Origin: Mugil cephalus
Taxonomy: Eukaryota > Chordata > Actinopteri > Mugiliformes > Mugilidae
Direction of reading: 5' to 3'
DNA length: 64,000 nucleotides
Assembly: GCF_022458985.1 (NCBI RefSeq)
Contig: NC_061782.1
Location: forward strand, 8,511,672 to 8,575,671
The notes beneath the pieces were generated by a model. It did not search any database, was not told the origin of the DNA, and saw only the letters and a program-made list of their open reading frames with translations. Within the stretch, counting starts at the first letter, position 1, and each line of letters opens with the position of its first letter. The translations under genes were made by a program, and so were the position numbers. This document shows positions 47,531 to 60,261 of this stretch, piece by piece.

Positions 47531-49980
47531 TTGGACTTTTTCGTTTGTGAATTTAGACAACAGCGACATCGTGTGTTAGGTTGGTTGATTACAAACCGAG
47601 GTGCCAGTAGGTGTCGCCATTGTACACCTTAAACTCAAGCATGATTGAATAAATAAATAATTTATATGTAAAAATGTATCGAAATGTTTTCATTTTATTT
47701 TTTTAAAATTGAGTCGTTATATGTGTCACTAGTTTAATATACTACAGCACAATTTTATAGGTATTTCTAGTAGATTTAATTTTTGTTTGCCTGAATTACC
47801 TAAGGAGGCAATGAAACCTCACACACGGTCGTATTATGTTCCTAAACAAGTATCCTCTTACCAGTCAGGGGGGAAAAAAGAAAGAGACGTGTTTATTATC
47901 CTCACGTGACCTATTTCCAAAATGCACCGGGATACCGGATGACGTTTCTTCTTTGTGAAAGGATCAAAAGGCTGCCACCCACACGTACGAGAGACGTACG
48001 CCAGCGGTGCTTTGACGGAGTCCCAAATAAAATCGGAATATGTAAAATCATCGCAAGAGCTGGAATCTGCTGCTACAACATCCACATCGGAGCCGCAACG
48101 GGAGGTTGTTTTCGTAATTAATTCACGTGCTTGTCTGGATCAATTGATTACCAAGTGTCTAATAACGTGTCAGGTAGAAGGAAAGTGTCTGTTAGTAGTG
48201 GAAATTAATAATTCTGTTTAATGAAACCCTTCGATATTGAATTGTCATTTGATGTTTTTTCCCCTGTCACTTGTTCAACTGCATCATCTCTAGTTTGTAT
48301 GTAGTAGGCCTAACTATAATTGTTGGATGTCGTCTCTGGGACGTACTATTTTAAATTAAATTAAATTTATAAATTTCATGCTTTTTATATATTTACAGAG
48401 ATTCGCAAAACGCACCGCCATTCCTTGTAGGAAACGCTTTGATTGATTGGGAAATTACTTGTGTGTTGTCCAATGGGAAACAGGGCAGGGGTCTGTGGGC
48501 ATGTCACCGGCTGTTAGCGCTTAAGACGATATTCGTGCTGCCTCTGCCCTCAGTGTTGTCTGCGAGGAATAGTATGCCCTTTCAAATCAGAAACAACAGA
48601 CAAAAAGTGTTTATTTTTGCATATGATTAAGGCTACCAAGACTACCATCCGAGCAAACGCAACTAAAAAAAAAATTGTAGTTGTGGGTTATTATTATTAA
48701 GATATCGTCACTTCACTTTAGCCTACTTAAGTGACAGGAAAGAGAAAGGAGGAGGGGAGGTGTCCTTGCAGACTGCGCTGAGGGCTTAAATACAAACAAT
48801 ATCCTGCCCCTGGACGCAGCCTAGCATTAGCTGGCTTTAATTTATGGGAAAGAAAAGAAGGTATGTATGAAATTTAATTCTTTTCACTCTGAATTGGATG
48901 TTGCGAATAAAAGCAACACGGACGTGCGTCGGGGACCTCCTGCTTGTTTTGGTAAAACGCCATTCAGGATGTGCTCCGCTACAGTTTTGACAGCTGCCAT
49001 ACACGGGACGGTGCACAACAGCAAACATTACGAGCGCTGGCCCAAGAGCTACGACTTCGGAGTGTGCATTTTGTTAATTAAAATGCATCAAAGAAGTCTG
49101 TAGGTATAGCATGCCTAAGGTTGACGTGATATTTATCCAGATAATTTGGTTTGTGTTATCGAGCCTGTTTGTTCGTGTCTGCTGTAGTTAAGGCAACTAC
49201 AACAGAAAACCTTGAATTAGAAGAAGTTTCAAAATAAAACATGAAGTGGCGCTAGTTAATTCACTGAATTCGCTAATATGAATGGAGGTATGCCATGTAA
49301 GAGGCTGGAGTGTAACATTTCTAAATTAAAAAATAAATAAATAAAATAAAATAAAATGGTTTGATGGTATATCAAGTGTTAATAGGTTTTCAAGATTATT
49401 ATTTTTGCAAAAGCGTGGCTATCTGTACACCATTGGTGTCAAGGTTAACATTTTTTGATGTTGACGATGAATGTGCTATATACATAACAACTGTCCAGTT
49501 CTGTGGACTCGTGACCTTATCTTATTTGCTTGGTGCTCCATTTACCATGTGTATTGTGTAAGTCCATATCTGATGATCAGTTGTCTTTATAGCCTGCAAT
49601 TATATCTCTTTTCTTGCTTTGTTTTCTCATTTCACCTTCTTCATATTCAATCAATGATTGTCTAAATGTCTTAACTTGACTGAACATTTCCTACAGCCGA
49701 ATATATGTTTCTGTTTATTATGCAAATCATCTTATATGGCAGCTTATAAAGCTGCACTTATCTCTCGCTGCAATTAAATGTTATATAGAAATAAAATGTC
49801 TTATGATTAAATCAGCAGACAGTTTTGTTGTTTTTTTTTAATAGACCGTATATTTATTTGTAAGCCTGTAATGCCATACCGTAATACATTTAAAATCGAC
49901 TAAGGTTTATTTTTTATTAAAAGTGTCTAGTGATATTTTAGCCTTCGGTGCGGTGCTCTTATTTTGAAACCAGAAGCCCG
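47531..49980. other. Spacer between nid1 and the next gene
   Basis: No gene recognised. There is a GC-richer patch at 47890-48120 with a TCACGTGA core and CCGG/ACGT words, and another at 48890-49060 with a short ORF. The rest is AT-rich. Both patches are possible remnants of exons or promoters, but I cannot support a gene. Confidence 0.6.
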
Positions 49981-49999
49981 TACAGGAAATGAGTTTCTT

Positions 50000-50408
50000 C
50001 AATCTCCATGGAAACTTGACGCAGTCTGTCAGATAGCTGGCTAGCTGGCTAGCTGGCTGTGTTAACTGGAGCCCGGTTTGTTTTGGTTAAGCCACAATGT
50101 GTCAGGCTGGTCAGGGGGAAGTTTCGGGTTCAAGCTTAGCACAAGTACGTCCCATTTTAACCATTAGCACTGACCGGGGCGAAAGTGTCTAATTCTCTAA
50201 TGCCTAATCCTTGATACTTTTGTGTTTTCTCTGCAGTTGACAAGTGGCAGAACGGCGCGGTGGAGCCTGAGTCTGCTATGAGAGGACATTTGGGGCTTTA
50301 GTTTCGGGCGATCCGGGGCTCTACCAGCCGCCTGGTGGATCAGGGAGACGGAGAGCTTTATAAATCGCCCACGTCCAGACTTCTGCTGTACCTGGAAGCT
50401 TGGACGAC
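50000..50408 (+). promoter_or_regulatory. Putative promoter and spliced 5' leader of the next gene
   Basis: ATCTCCATGGAAAC at 50002-50015 resembles an RFX X-box (11 of 14 positions against GTTGCCATGGAAAC). AGCTGGCT is repeated three times just downstream (about 50033-50059). A first exon would end at 50144 before GTACGT and be joined to 50237 after TTCTCTGCAG. Across this junction runs a short upstream ORF, ATG 50097 to TGA 50281 (30 codons before the stop). A second tiny ORF starts in the overlapping ATG at 50278. Confidence 0.45.
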
Positions 50409-52108
50409 ATGGCCAGTCCTCAGCAGACTGATCTGACATATGCGTGGGAAAAGTACATGGACTGTAGACTGCAGGGAGCCGATCTGCAGGTATGGAGCAT
50501 CTGGAGGGATCAGCTCAGGGATATTTATCCATGTGCTGATGATAGTGATACTAATATAGAACTACATTAGCGCTGACCTGAAAGAAAACAAATAAACTTT
50601 GAGATGTGTTTTGAATATAGGCTGTAGGTCACAAGTAAAAAATGAATGACTCCGAATATAACAGTCCTGCACTAAATCCTCCTTCATGATTGTTATAATG
50701 TTCAGTTTATGCTGATTTGCTCTGTGCAATCATTTTGGAGGATGCAGTGTGTCATCATTCCAACCTTTTTAGGATCTACCCAAAGTAAATGAACGCTGTT
50801 CATGAACATTTCGGAGCGTATGCATTGTCTTGGTCTCCTTTAAAAGCCAAGACTCAGAAATGACTGTACGTGGTATTGCTCTTGAATAATTAAAATTGGC
50901 ACACAGTTAAACAAAGTAGTTGTTGGGTTCGCCTGATTTTTTTTGTTTTTGTTTTAAAAAAATAAATAACTTATTGGTTGAATCCTATAATGGGTTTGAT
51001 CAATGAATTCATAAGGACAGTAGCCTTCCAACAACATATTGCATGCAGCATTTGCTTAAATACAACTCGTATAGAGCTCTGATTGGTTCAAAAAGCTACT
51101 GCTGTCTCATATATGACCCAGAGGAATGTGAAAGGGTTAAACTGAATTAAACTCCAAAGTGTTTCCGTTAATTAATCTAGCCACTGACTAAAAATGGGCT
51201 TGTCAAAGTAACAACACAATACAATTCAATACTACAGCGAACCACAGCCTCGAAAGTGAAAACACAATTGAATCAACAGCTCACTCAGTTATTTCAAAGA
51301 AACACTGAATGCTATTAGCTTCATGATGATCAGATTCAGTGCAGGACTGTTAAAATGCGTTAAATTTCACTGGTGTACCTAATGAAATGGCAAGTGAGTG
51401 GAAAGGACACTGGTTGTTAAAAATTAATAAATTCAATATTCACGAATTGCAGTTAAATACGTATCTAGTTTCTGATGTGCTTATTGTGATGAAGACAGAG
51501 GATTTGTTTACATCTTTTCGTAGCTGTGAAACTGGTTCCTCCAGTATTTGATTTTAATCCTAGCTCAGTATAATTCTTAATCTTCGCTGCATCATCAGCT
51601 GAGGGATGCCGGGCCTGGTTGCTCGATAAAATGGTAAATGGTGCTATCTAACAATAGAAAACATTGTTCAGAGACATTCTTCCCGCAAATTACTCTAAGG
51701 GTGTTGTCCGAGCTGTCCTTAGGTCGCAGCCAACGGCCAGGAAGAGCCTTTTCCAAAATGCTCTGATATGATGTACACTGATTAATATAGTCTGTAATTG
51801 TGTAACAGGGGTAACCACGGTGTTGAGAATCATTCGATCAATGTCTTTCTGTCCGTGTGGGAGAACTTAGCTGCACGTGCATTTGCTTGGCCAGCAATGA
51901 GTCACCGGACAGAGGTGGGCGCAGGTGTAAAGCATAGATTTTCCATTAGCGTTGCAAGTGTGCTTTCGCGTCTGAGTTTGCAGCGGTGGTTGTGAAATCT
52001 CAGTCAGACCTCTCTGCAGCTCTTTTCATCCCCCTCCTTCTGTCAGAGCAGCAGCCAGATCACGGGACTTGGATTAGAATCAGACTGCAGGCCTAAGAGC
52101 GATCTGCC

Positions 52109-52144
<36 letters not shown>

Positions 52145-55100
52145 CTCGTTCAGCCGTCATCGTAGTCCTTTACTTCTGATCTATCATGTGCAATGTGTCC
52201 TTTTAAAGACAGAAAAGCTATTATCATTTTTAAAGCTAATGAGTGCAGAGGAGGCCTGTGGGCTTTTCCTTTTCTGGAAATAATGACTTCCTTCCTCCGC
52301 AGTCGCCACCATCTCTGATGGTGATGGTGGTGGTGTGCACTACTTTGTGTCTGCACTGGGATATCAGCTGCAGAATCGGTGGTTGCTTTTTTCCTCTGTT
52401 GCCATAGTAATAACACTTTGACTGCGCCAAGCGTTCACTGCGTTTCTATTAATGGTAACTTTTTGTGTCACTTTTTGTTGCGACGACTCTCTCGGGACGG
52501 CCGCGTTTGCTCCTGCACCTGTCAGCTCTGCGGAAATCAAAGCGTTGTGCTGTGGATGAGATGCAGAAAGGCGGTAAAAGTGAGCACAGCTGTATTCTCC
52601 GGTTTCCTGATACTGTAGCTCTCCCTCCTGATTGAACCTGATGGGGACACACAGTGACTGCCTGTAGCACTCGCATGCACTTCTTGGAAATTATGTTTTT
52701 CTCCGGCTCATGCCGTCAGGCCCGTCAGCGCACAAGTGCGTAACATCTGTTACAGACATCAAAGTGACGTCCTCTGTTCATGTATCAGTACGCAGGTAAA
52801 CATGACAAATTAATCATGGGAAAAGTCCAAACACCGACAGCAACGCCCCACTGTTCTGTATCTAATTCGGTGTACAGTGACATATGGATGGCAAACAGAC
52901 TCCTTCACCTGCAGCGGTGAAAATACCAGCCTCTTCTCTCCATTTCTCTGCCTCCTCTATCTTTTATTCTGGTTTCTCATGCCTCCGTTTTCCGTCTTGA
53001 TTTCTGTTATTCTCACTCTGGTATTTCTGTCACTTATTCACAGCACCGTGACGGGTGTCAGTGCTACTGGGTGGGCCAAACATGACTTTGGTTCCCCTTC
53101 TGACATCATTGTCATCAGCCACAAATGGATTCTTTAACTTCTTCAAACGTGTTTCATTTGTTTTTAAGTCACAAGACGGTAAAGTTTTAAAGTAATTAGT
53201 TAAGATCTGAAATTAAGACTAGGATTCAGTTCCTCCTTTGTTTAAGCAGTAACCTCCATGGCTCAAAAATTAACTCCACGCAGGAAGTGCCAAAAATGGC
53301 ACTTAACAGCAGAAATAGACATGGTACCTTAACAGTTTTTGTCTCTATTTCTAATTTATTTAGGTTGAAATTAATGTAACTCAGGTTAAATGCAGTCAAC
53401 ACTTAAAGGTGTCCATGAATTAGGACATAGCTGTTTTTAAATTGACCTGGAGTTGGGTCAAGTCAAGCGCTGCCAAGATGGTGGCTGGTAGTGTCACCAC
53501 ATTGAGCTTCAAAAGTTTTTGAAAACTGTGATATCTATATATATATATAGATATAGATATATATAGATATAGATATAGATATATATAAATAGAAACATAA
53601 TATATATAGAAACATACACACAACAACAACAGTTCAAATATAAGTACAGAAGGTAAATAATAACGACAAAAGAGATAAAGGCACAGGACGATAACACTAA
53701 GAGGATTCAGGAACGAGGGTGTTATATTTTCATAGCAAGTTTTAAGGATCTAAGAAGCATCCTAAATTGCAAAAAAAAAAAAAGTGTGAAAAGTTCGGGG
53801 CTGACTTCGACAACTTTTGTTAGTGGATTTATTACAAATTCTAGGGCGCCGTCCTGTGGAAAACTGAAATAAAAGATAATGTCTTTCAATTTGAATGAGT
53901 GGGTTATTCATTAATACACAGGACGAGATGTTACAATCCCTTGTGCCATGATCTAAGGCAAAACTCTTTTAGATGCCCGGTCCAACTGGAAAACCAACCA
54001 GCAGACCAGTGGTCACCTACTAACTAACGTAGCCAGCGGCAGTAGGTAACAGAGATGATGGGAATGCGACTACACTCAGACCAGACATCTCTTCCTTCCG
54101 CCTATGTCAGAAGCGAGATACAATTAGCCTAGCCACAGAAATAAAACATGCGCAAACAAACAATTATATTAAGAGTTTGAACGAAGTGTGATTCCCAAAA
54201 CTTTTTGGATACATGATATTAAAAAAAAAAAAAAACATACAAGGGACAGTTTCAATTTCATGATTACAAAATGAGAAAGAGGTGTCAATAATTGCAATTA
54301 AACCGTTTGTGGTGTATATCTTGTGTATAAGTTTAAAGTGGACTTCTTCTTTAGCTGTGTTAGGGATTCTAGCTTGGAAAGTGTTCTTCAGGAATCCTAT
54401 GTATACGTCTCAGAGGATTGGTTCATCTTTACAGGCGGTCAGTATTCAGTGTGTATTAATATCCCTTTGAAGCCTTAATTAGCACAGAACTATGATCACA
54501 GTCACTTTTTTGCGTTGTATTTGTTGCATTTTATTAAAGCATATGTGTATTACAGCTGCAGTTTGACAGGATTATTGGCATTAAGACTTGCTCTCTTTTA
54601 TTCAGAATTTCTTCCTTTACAGAGTGACCAATGTCGCTACCATTTTTTCCTTGTCCACACTTTCATTTAAGTATCTGAGGCCACACGCTCTCCTTTGTGT
54701 CCAATCTCTCTGAATCCTGATGAGCAGAGTCAATTTAGTAGAATGGTTGTCTGGCCAGGAGCCAATCAGTAAGAGGCAAGGTTGGCCCGTCGGTTGTTCA
54801 GTTTCACTTTGAGCTAACAGGATGTTTCAAAACACCAAAGTGACATCTTTGAAGCGCTTTGCTTTTTCTGTCACCTTCCACTAAGCAGCGCTGGCTAAAT
54901 GCTCCACATGACTCTTGTATCTCTTCAGCTAAAGACAGTTACAGTCTTGGACTAATGTTAATTCTCGCTCATTTTAGCTTTTTGCACAAAAATGGATGCC
55001 GTACCCTTTCCCTCTGGATGATTAGACTCATGTTGTAAGTACCGTTGTGCAGCTACTCTAACGTTGCTCATGTTTTTTTTGTTTTTTTTTGCAGTTTCTA

Positions 55101-58100
55101 ATTGTAAAGGGCTGTAATGTAAATGATCGGTGGCGTTTCTGACAGCAGATACTTGCGCGTGAAAGCGGGTGAAAAGTGGAGATTTTCTAGACGCGTATTC
55201 CTCCCACATCACATTTCATTACCTTTCCCATATCTGCTCTGTGCTTTCCATTCTGCTTGTGGTAAAGCCTTGAATCCTTGTCTAAAGGAGATTAAACTTG
55301 TCGAGCAAAGCACAAGGCAAAATGCAGCGAATACTAAAGAGGGAGCAAAGATGGCAGTTCCGCTTCACCTTCATTCTCACTGTTTGTTATTGTTTGTTTG
55401 GCTTGTCTGGAACGAACAAAGTGAGGACAGCGTGCGCAATATTTCCCCGAGTGCATAAGCTGATACGTTACGCTGTGCACTTTGTGTGGTATTAATTCAG
55501 CTGTAATGTGTGTAACAGCTTTATCTGTCTTAAGCAATTAACGATGATGTGTACAGATCACGTTCCACATCTGAGCGACTAAGAGCACATTAAAGTGAGA
55601 AAAAGAAATTGCTACATTAATTGCTCTCTCTTTAGTGAGATGGAAAAATTATTCATGATATTATTTGTTTTTGTTTTTTAGATTGGATTACACTGAATGA
55701 CTCCTAATTAGCATTTATTAAAATGCCTGGCTCTGGAAGACAGTGTTTCAGTTTAGCCCCGGCTTATATATTGATGCGTGCATATGGTGTGTAAATGTTC
55801 ATCTGTTAACGTAGCAAAATCCTTCAGTGATGCATAATGTTCAAAGCAGCTACAAATAAATACTTGAGTTCATTTCAGACAAATCACTTTGCAGATAAGT
55901 AACTGTAAATGACAATTACCAGCAACAGTTTGACACCTTTACACAAAGTACTACTGTCTGTCAAAACCACCACCAGTCTTTCACTATTTCTCATTTGCGA
56001 AAGCATAACCGGCAAACTAAAAAAAAATCATCCGGCTCACAGCATGAGGTCTTGTGATCATCGCTCCACTTTGAACTCTGCTTGTTTATTGTTTGAATCT
56101 TACACACTGTCACTTCTGCTAAGTTTTGATCGAGTTGCTTGAAAGTCCTGGGCCTTGTTTCACATCTGCTTTTATTGTTCCACTGTTGGTTTCTCCTCCC
56201 ACTCGCTCTGTCCTCCGGTGCCGTTCCAGACGATTGGCTGAATGGATGAATAATTCATCTCGCTGGTTCTGGGTTGAGTCACACCTCGACCATAGCCCTG
56301 CTTCAGCTTTTTTCCACCCGGTGGCATGTTATTAGGTCAGATTTCTCCTGAAAAACACACACTCTCGGGCTAGAGGGGAAGAAAAAGGCCGGAGCAGGAT
56401 GTGTGGGTTGTAATTTCGACCACAGCAGCTTTACACGCCATCTCCCTGTAATGAAAACAGAAAAAGCAGGCGCTAACTCATTTTCATTTCGTGCACACGG
56501 GCTGTGTTCAAATAAAGGTCACTGCTTGTGGTAGTGTAGGTCTGATACCGGCAAAAACACAAACGCACGTTTTAATAGTGGCCTCCTGACATTTTGTGTG
56601 TATCTTAGTTTAAAAAAAAAAAAAAAATGGTTATTTATGGTGTTGTGCGAAGCGACTCTGCTCTCTGACTCATAGTTGGTTAGGAAATGCGGAACGTTAG
56701 GGGCTCCTCATGATGCTCATCACCCAAATGTCAAATTAGATCAGTAGGGATCTCAAACCGAGAGGAAAAAAAAAAAAAAAAACATTACATAACTGAGGCC
56801 GCATGTACTCTCTCATGAGGACAGGATCACGCCCGCTTTCGCTGCTTCGGCCAAGTCGTAGTCAACCCGATTATCCGAAGAAATCTTGAGAGGAAAGTCT
56901 GTAGCGGTGTGGGTGACTCAGCCATCAGACTCCCATGACTACGTCTCCCATGATCTCCGGGGCTGGATAAAGACACGGGTCACAACCACCGCGTCCGAGA
57001 AATTACTGTCAGGGTTTGAGTTTTGAAACGTGCGTTAACCTCGCCCCAGTTCTGAAATTAATTTCAGGGTTTTTTTTTTTTTTGTGTCTTATCATGGAAC
57101 ACGAGTGTTTACATTTAATTAAATAAGCTTAGACAGCATCAGTTTAGTGGGGAATGTATGAGATTGACAAGTGATATGGGTCAATGATATCAAATGAACC
57201 CTTCTGTCAGCAAGGTGAAAAAAATTAGCTCTCAACATACCAGCCGCAGCATTGGAAATCCATACCAGGACGTCTCAACACACCCAGAGCGATGTGTACG
57301 TGACAAATGAGCGAACGGAGAAGTTCATCACCGCTAAGAAAAGGTTAAAGCCTTCGTTTTATTTACAGAAATGTGCCCGCTGAGCTCCGCGAAACTGTTG
57401 ATTTCTCTCCTAAGTTGCATTAATCCGTATTGGCAGTGTCTCTATTATCAAATCACGCTGGCCGGTTGGTGCAGAGGGCACTGTAATATTGGATTAGAGC
57501 CTCAGAGGAAAAAACAAATCCGTTGCTGGGAAATTAACGTTATCGCGAACCGTTCAGTTTCCCTTTCCCATATGAGGGAAAACAACAGGTACCCGGATAA
57601 CGCACAAGGACAAACCGAGTCATTTTAGATACTCATTTTGGGAGATTAATTTAATAGACCGAGCGCACAGGCCCAGGATTGCCTCGAGGCCTGTTTATTA
57701 AACTAATAACACTTTTGGCAGCTTTGAAGACGTGATCTCTTGCCCAATGCTCCCCCTGTTTTTTTTTATCTCTGCTCTCATCTGTTGCTGTGTTCATTTC
57801 TTCCACCCTTTTGCCAGCTTTTCTGTTTCTCCCCTGTCCTCTCCTGTCTCGCTCATGATCCATGCTTTTCTTTTTTCTTCCCTTTCCCATCTCCTGCGTG
57901 TGACGTTGTCCAGCCCCCCGGTGTGCAGTGACCCACACCCACCTAACCTCCCACCCATCCCATCGCTGCTTGGGCTGGTTCGTTGCCTCAGCTGCTGAAG
58001 CGTCACCCCTCCCCGCCCCTCCCTGACCTGACTCCCGGTGAGTGCGGTCAGCTCTGCGCCTTCATCATCTGGTACCTTCGGATTGCTTCGCTTGAATATG

Positions 58101-60261
58101 TTTAAAAATAACCCTCTCGATTCGTGAATTGAAACGGGAAAATAACTTGAAAAGAAAATTTGACAACAAAACTTGCTTTGACGGTTATGACAGGAAGGAA
58201 GTTGACTCATCATCTAATCCCACAAAAGAGACTAACAGCGAAATCTGACGTTTTACAAAACTGAAGACACCTGAGTAGCCGGCATTATGAAAGTTTCTCC
58301 TCTTGGAGCTTGGGATAATCTGTTAACAACTACTGTTACAGTATGACAATATATTCATGTCTTTAAAGGGATGTTTTACGTCACATGTCTTGTGAATTCT
58401 TTGTGTTTTACTGTGTGCACTGTGGTGAAAACTGTCACTGCAGCTAAATGATTTGCTGTGCTGACGCTGTAACAAAACCTTCTATTTTATAAAGATACCC
58501 TCATGTGCATGATTTGCCTTTTATCTGAGAAATAGCTAATAAATGCACCAACCAGGCGTAACATTATGACCACCGTCAGGAGACGTAAATAACGTTTACC
58601 ATCTTATGACAATGAAATATTCTGCTGGGAAACTTTTGGACCTGACATTCATGTGGTTATTTAGACATGTTCTACCCACCGAGATCAAACCAGAGCATGG
58701 CAGCAGCCATCCCCAGCAGGATGTGGTCTGACACAGACGCACGCACAAAAATGGTTGAAGAACACGATAAGGGGTTGACCTGGCCTCCAATTTCACTAGA
58801 TCCTCATCAAATATCTGTGAGAAGATCCATAACGGCCCCAACCCTCAACACATAAGACCCAAAGCCCCCCCCCCCCCACTGACAACATCCTGTTTCCAGG
58901 CACCACAGAGAAACCTACACAACATTAGGAAGGTGGTCAGAATGTATTGTAATCTTTGATGATTTCTACTAAAGAAAATCTGAACTCCCTCCTTGGCAGC
59001 AAGAAACAACTTGTGTTTACATTCTGCTTTTTTCAGCCAACTTCCTAGTTTGTGATCTTGTGGCCTACTGTATGTTGATTGCATTTCCTTCCTCAAAAAC
59101 TCTTTGTAAAGCCATTGTTTTGAACACGTCAAAACTTGCACCTCTCCCTCTTCCGCTCACTATCTGCAGTTCATCAGTAAAATACCAGCAAGCGTTTGTG
59201 AAGAGTGCGCGTCGTGTCGCTCGTGCACTTTTACACTCACGTGACACATTAACGGACGAAAGCTGCACTTGCATGTACACGTTCTGTATGTCCCGTCGGC
59301 GCCATCGCGGGTCAGACCGCGTGTGGCGTTTTATTCTTCAGCTGCGTGACCCAGACACTCGGGGCAGACGCATCAGTCAGGGATCAGCGTTGCCTGAATG
59401 AATCCAGTCGGTAGCGGTGTCAGATTAGCAGATGAGAAAAGCGAGCTCCGGTGTGGAGTAAGGGACAATGGTACACTGGCTTAGTGTCACACACGTCTGC
59501 CGGGAAGGTATTAACACACTACCCTGGAGCCAGTAATGCAGTTAAAAGCGGTCAGGTGGCTCGTCTCGCTGTTGAGAAAGTCCCAACTGCCTCGCCGGCT
59601 CTGGAGAGAGGTTCCCGCTCTGTGGTCAGGCTGCTACTGCTGCCTGGTTACGAGGCTGATTTCACCTTTATTTGATGTTTGTTTGCAGAGACTGTGGCAT
59701 TATCGTGTGCTTAAAACTTTCACTGCTGATTGTGATTTTAAATAGTTTAGAACTGAGCTGTGCAGCCCCCCTGTTCAAAATAACGAGGCTTTGCTTTGAT
59801 CGTGACTTAAGGGGGTTTGGCGAAAAATAGAAAACATAGTAAAGAAAAAAGACTAGTAAAATACCCTTCGAAGGAGTTTAAAGTGAATCCGTATAAATGG
59901 GTGCCCTTTGGTTAAAGAGAAGAAATAAAATATACCGACACTTGGCACAGCACCTGAAAAATCAATATGGGAGAAATAGTCTCAAATAACTTGCCTAACT
60001 GTCTATGTGTATGTCATTTAGAACAACTGTATAACCTACAATCCTTTACAGAAATGTTTGTGTCACGCATGCTTCATTTCAGTTCCTCTTCAGCGCGGTA
60101 GTGGTAATCTCCATTTGGGTCTTGTTTGCTGTTCTTGTTGCTCATGTGTGCGTCTCCGTCTCTTATCAGGTGAGCCTTCAGAGTCTGGAGAATTTTCTAT
60201 GTCTCTTCCACTATGTGCAGCACCAGCCCAGCCACAGCACCAAAGATGCACTGAAGTTCTG
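50409..60261 (+). CDS. Unrecognised membrane protein, N-terminal part (incomplete)
   Basis: I do not recognise this gene. Two coding exons fit together in phase: 50409-50489 (27 residues, MASPQQTDLTYAWEKYMDCR...) and 60083-60261 (about 60 residues). The first ATG has G at -3 and +4. The second exon begins FLFSAVVVISIWVLFAVLVA, a clear single membrane segment (residues 28-52), followed by QSLENFLCLFHYVQHQPSHS. The exon ends in phase 2 before GTAAGC, so the gene continues past the window. With no N-terminal signal before the segment, a signal-anchor protein is likely (inference). Inside the second exon, TATCAG|GTGAGC would also make a good donor, so an alternative shorter exon is possible. In human the gene downstream of NID1 is LYST, but the translation does not resemble what I recall of LYST. 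Confidence 0.6.
50755..51140 (+). mobile_element. piggyBac-type miniature element, copy 1
   Basis: About 380 bp clearly related to 62034-62426. Shared blocks include ACCCAAAGTAAAT, GCTGTTCATGAACATTT, GGTCTTGGTCTC-like words, AAAGCCAAGACT, GAGCTCTGATTGGTTCAAAA and CATATATGACCCAGAG. The right end is AAAGGGTTAA; the left end is degraded. Confidence 0.65.
52110..52143. repeat. (CA)n microsatellite
   Basis: A run of about fifteen CA units in the intron of the unrecognised gene. Confidence 0.9.
53530..53605. repeat. AT/GATATA simple repeat
   Basis: Alternating ATATAT and AGATATAG words. The tyrosine/isoleucine ORFs here are artefacts of this repeat. Confidence 0.85.
58557..58960 (+). mobile_element. 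Non-autonomous Tc1-like fragment, copy 4
   Basis: Begins GTAACATTATGACCACC, the left end of this family, then TTCTGCTGGGAAACTTTTGG and ACCTGACATTCATG, then TTGACCTGGCCTCCAATTTC (L-T-W-P-P) and CAGGCACCACAGAGAAACCT. The transposase 5' half is absent, suggesting an internally deleted copy. It is the most complete of the four at its left end. Confidence 0.65.

Larger units (their letters stand above)
50490..60082 (+). other. Intron (9.6 kb) of the unrecognised gene
   Basis: Donor GTATGG, acceptor CATTTCAG. No other exon could be supported. It contains a piggyBac-type short element (about 50755-51140), a (CA)n tract at 52110-52143, a GATATA/AT tract near 53530-53600, pyrimidine-rich tracts around 57780-57900 and a Tc1-like fragment (58557-58960). 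Confidence 0.65.

Noticed and set aside
57732..58213. Overlapping ORFs on both strands at 57.7-58.2 kb
   Set aside because: Pyrimidine-rich tract, no recognisable domain, no consistent splice sites or phase with neighbours.
50409..60261. LYST as the gene downstream of nid1
   Set aside because: Position and strand fit human synteny, but the predicted N-terminus and membrane segment do not resemble LYST as I remember it; untranslated LYST exons cannot be excluded.
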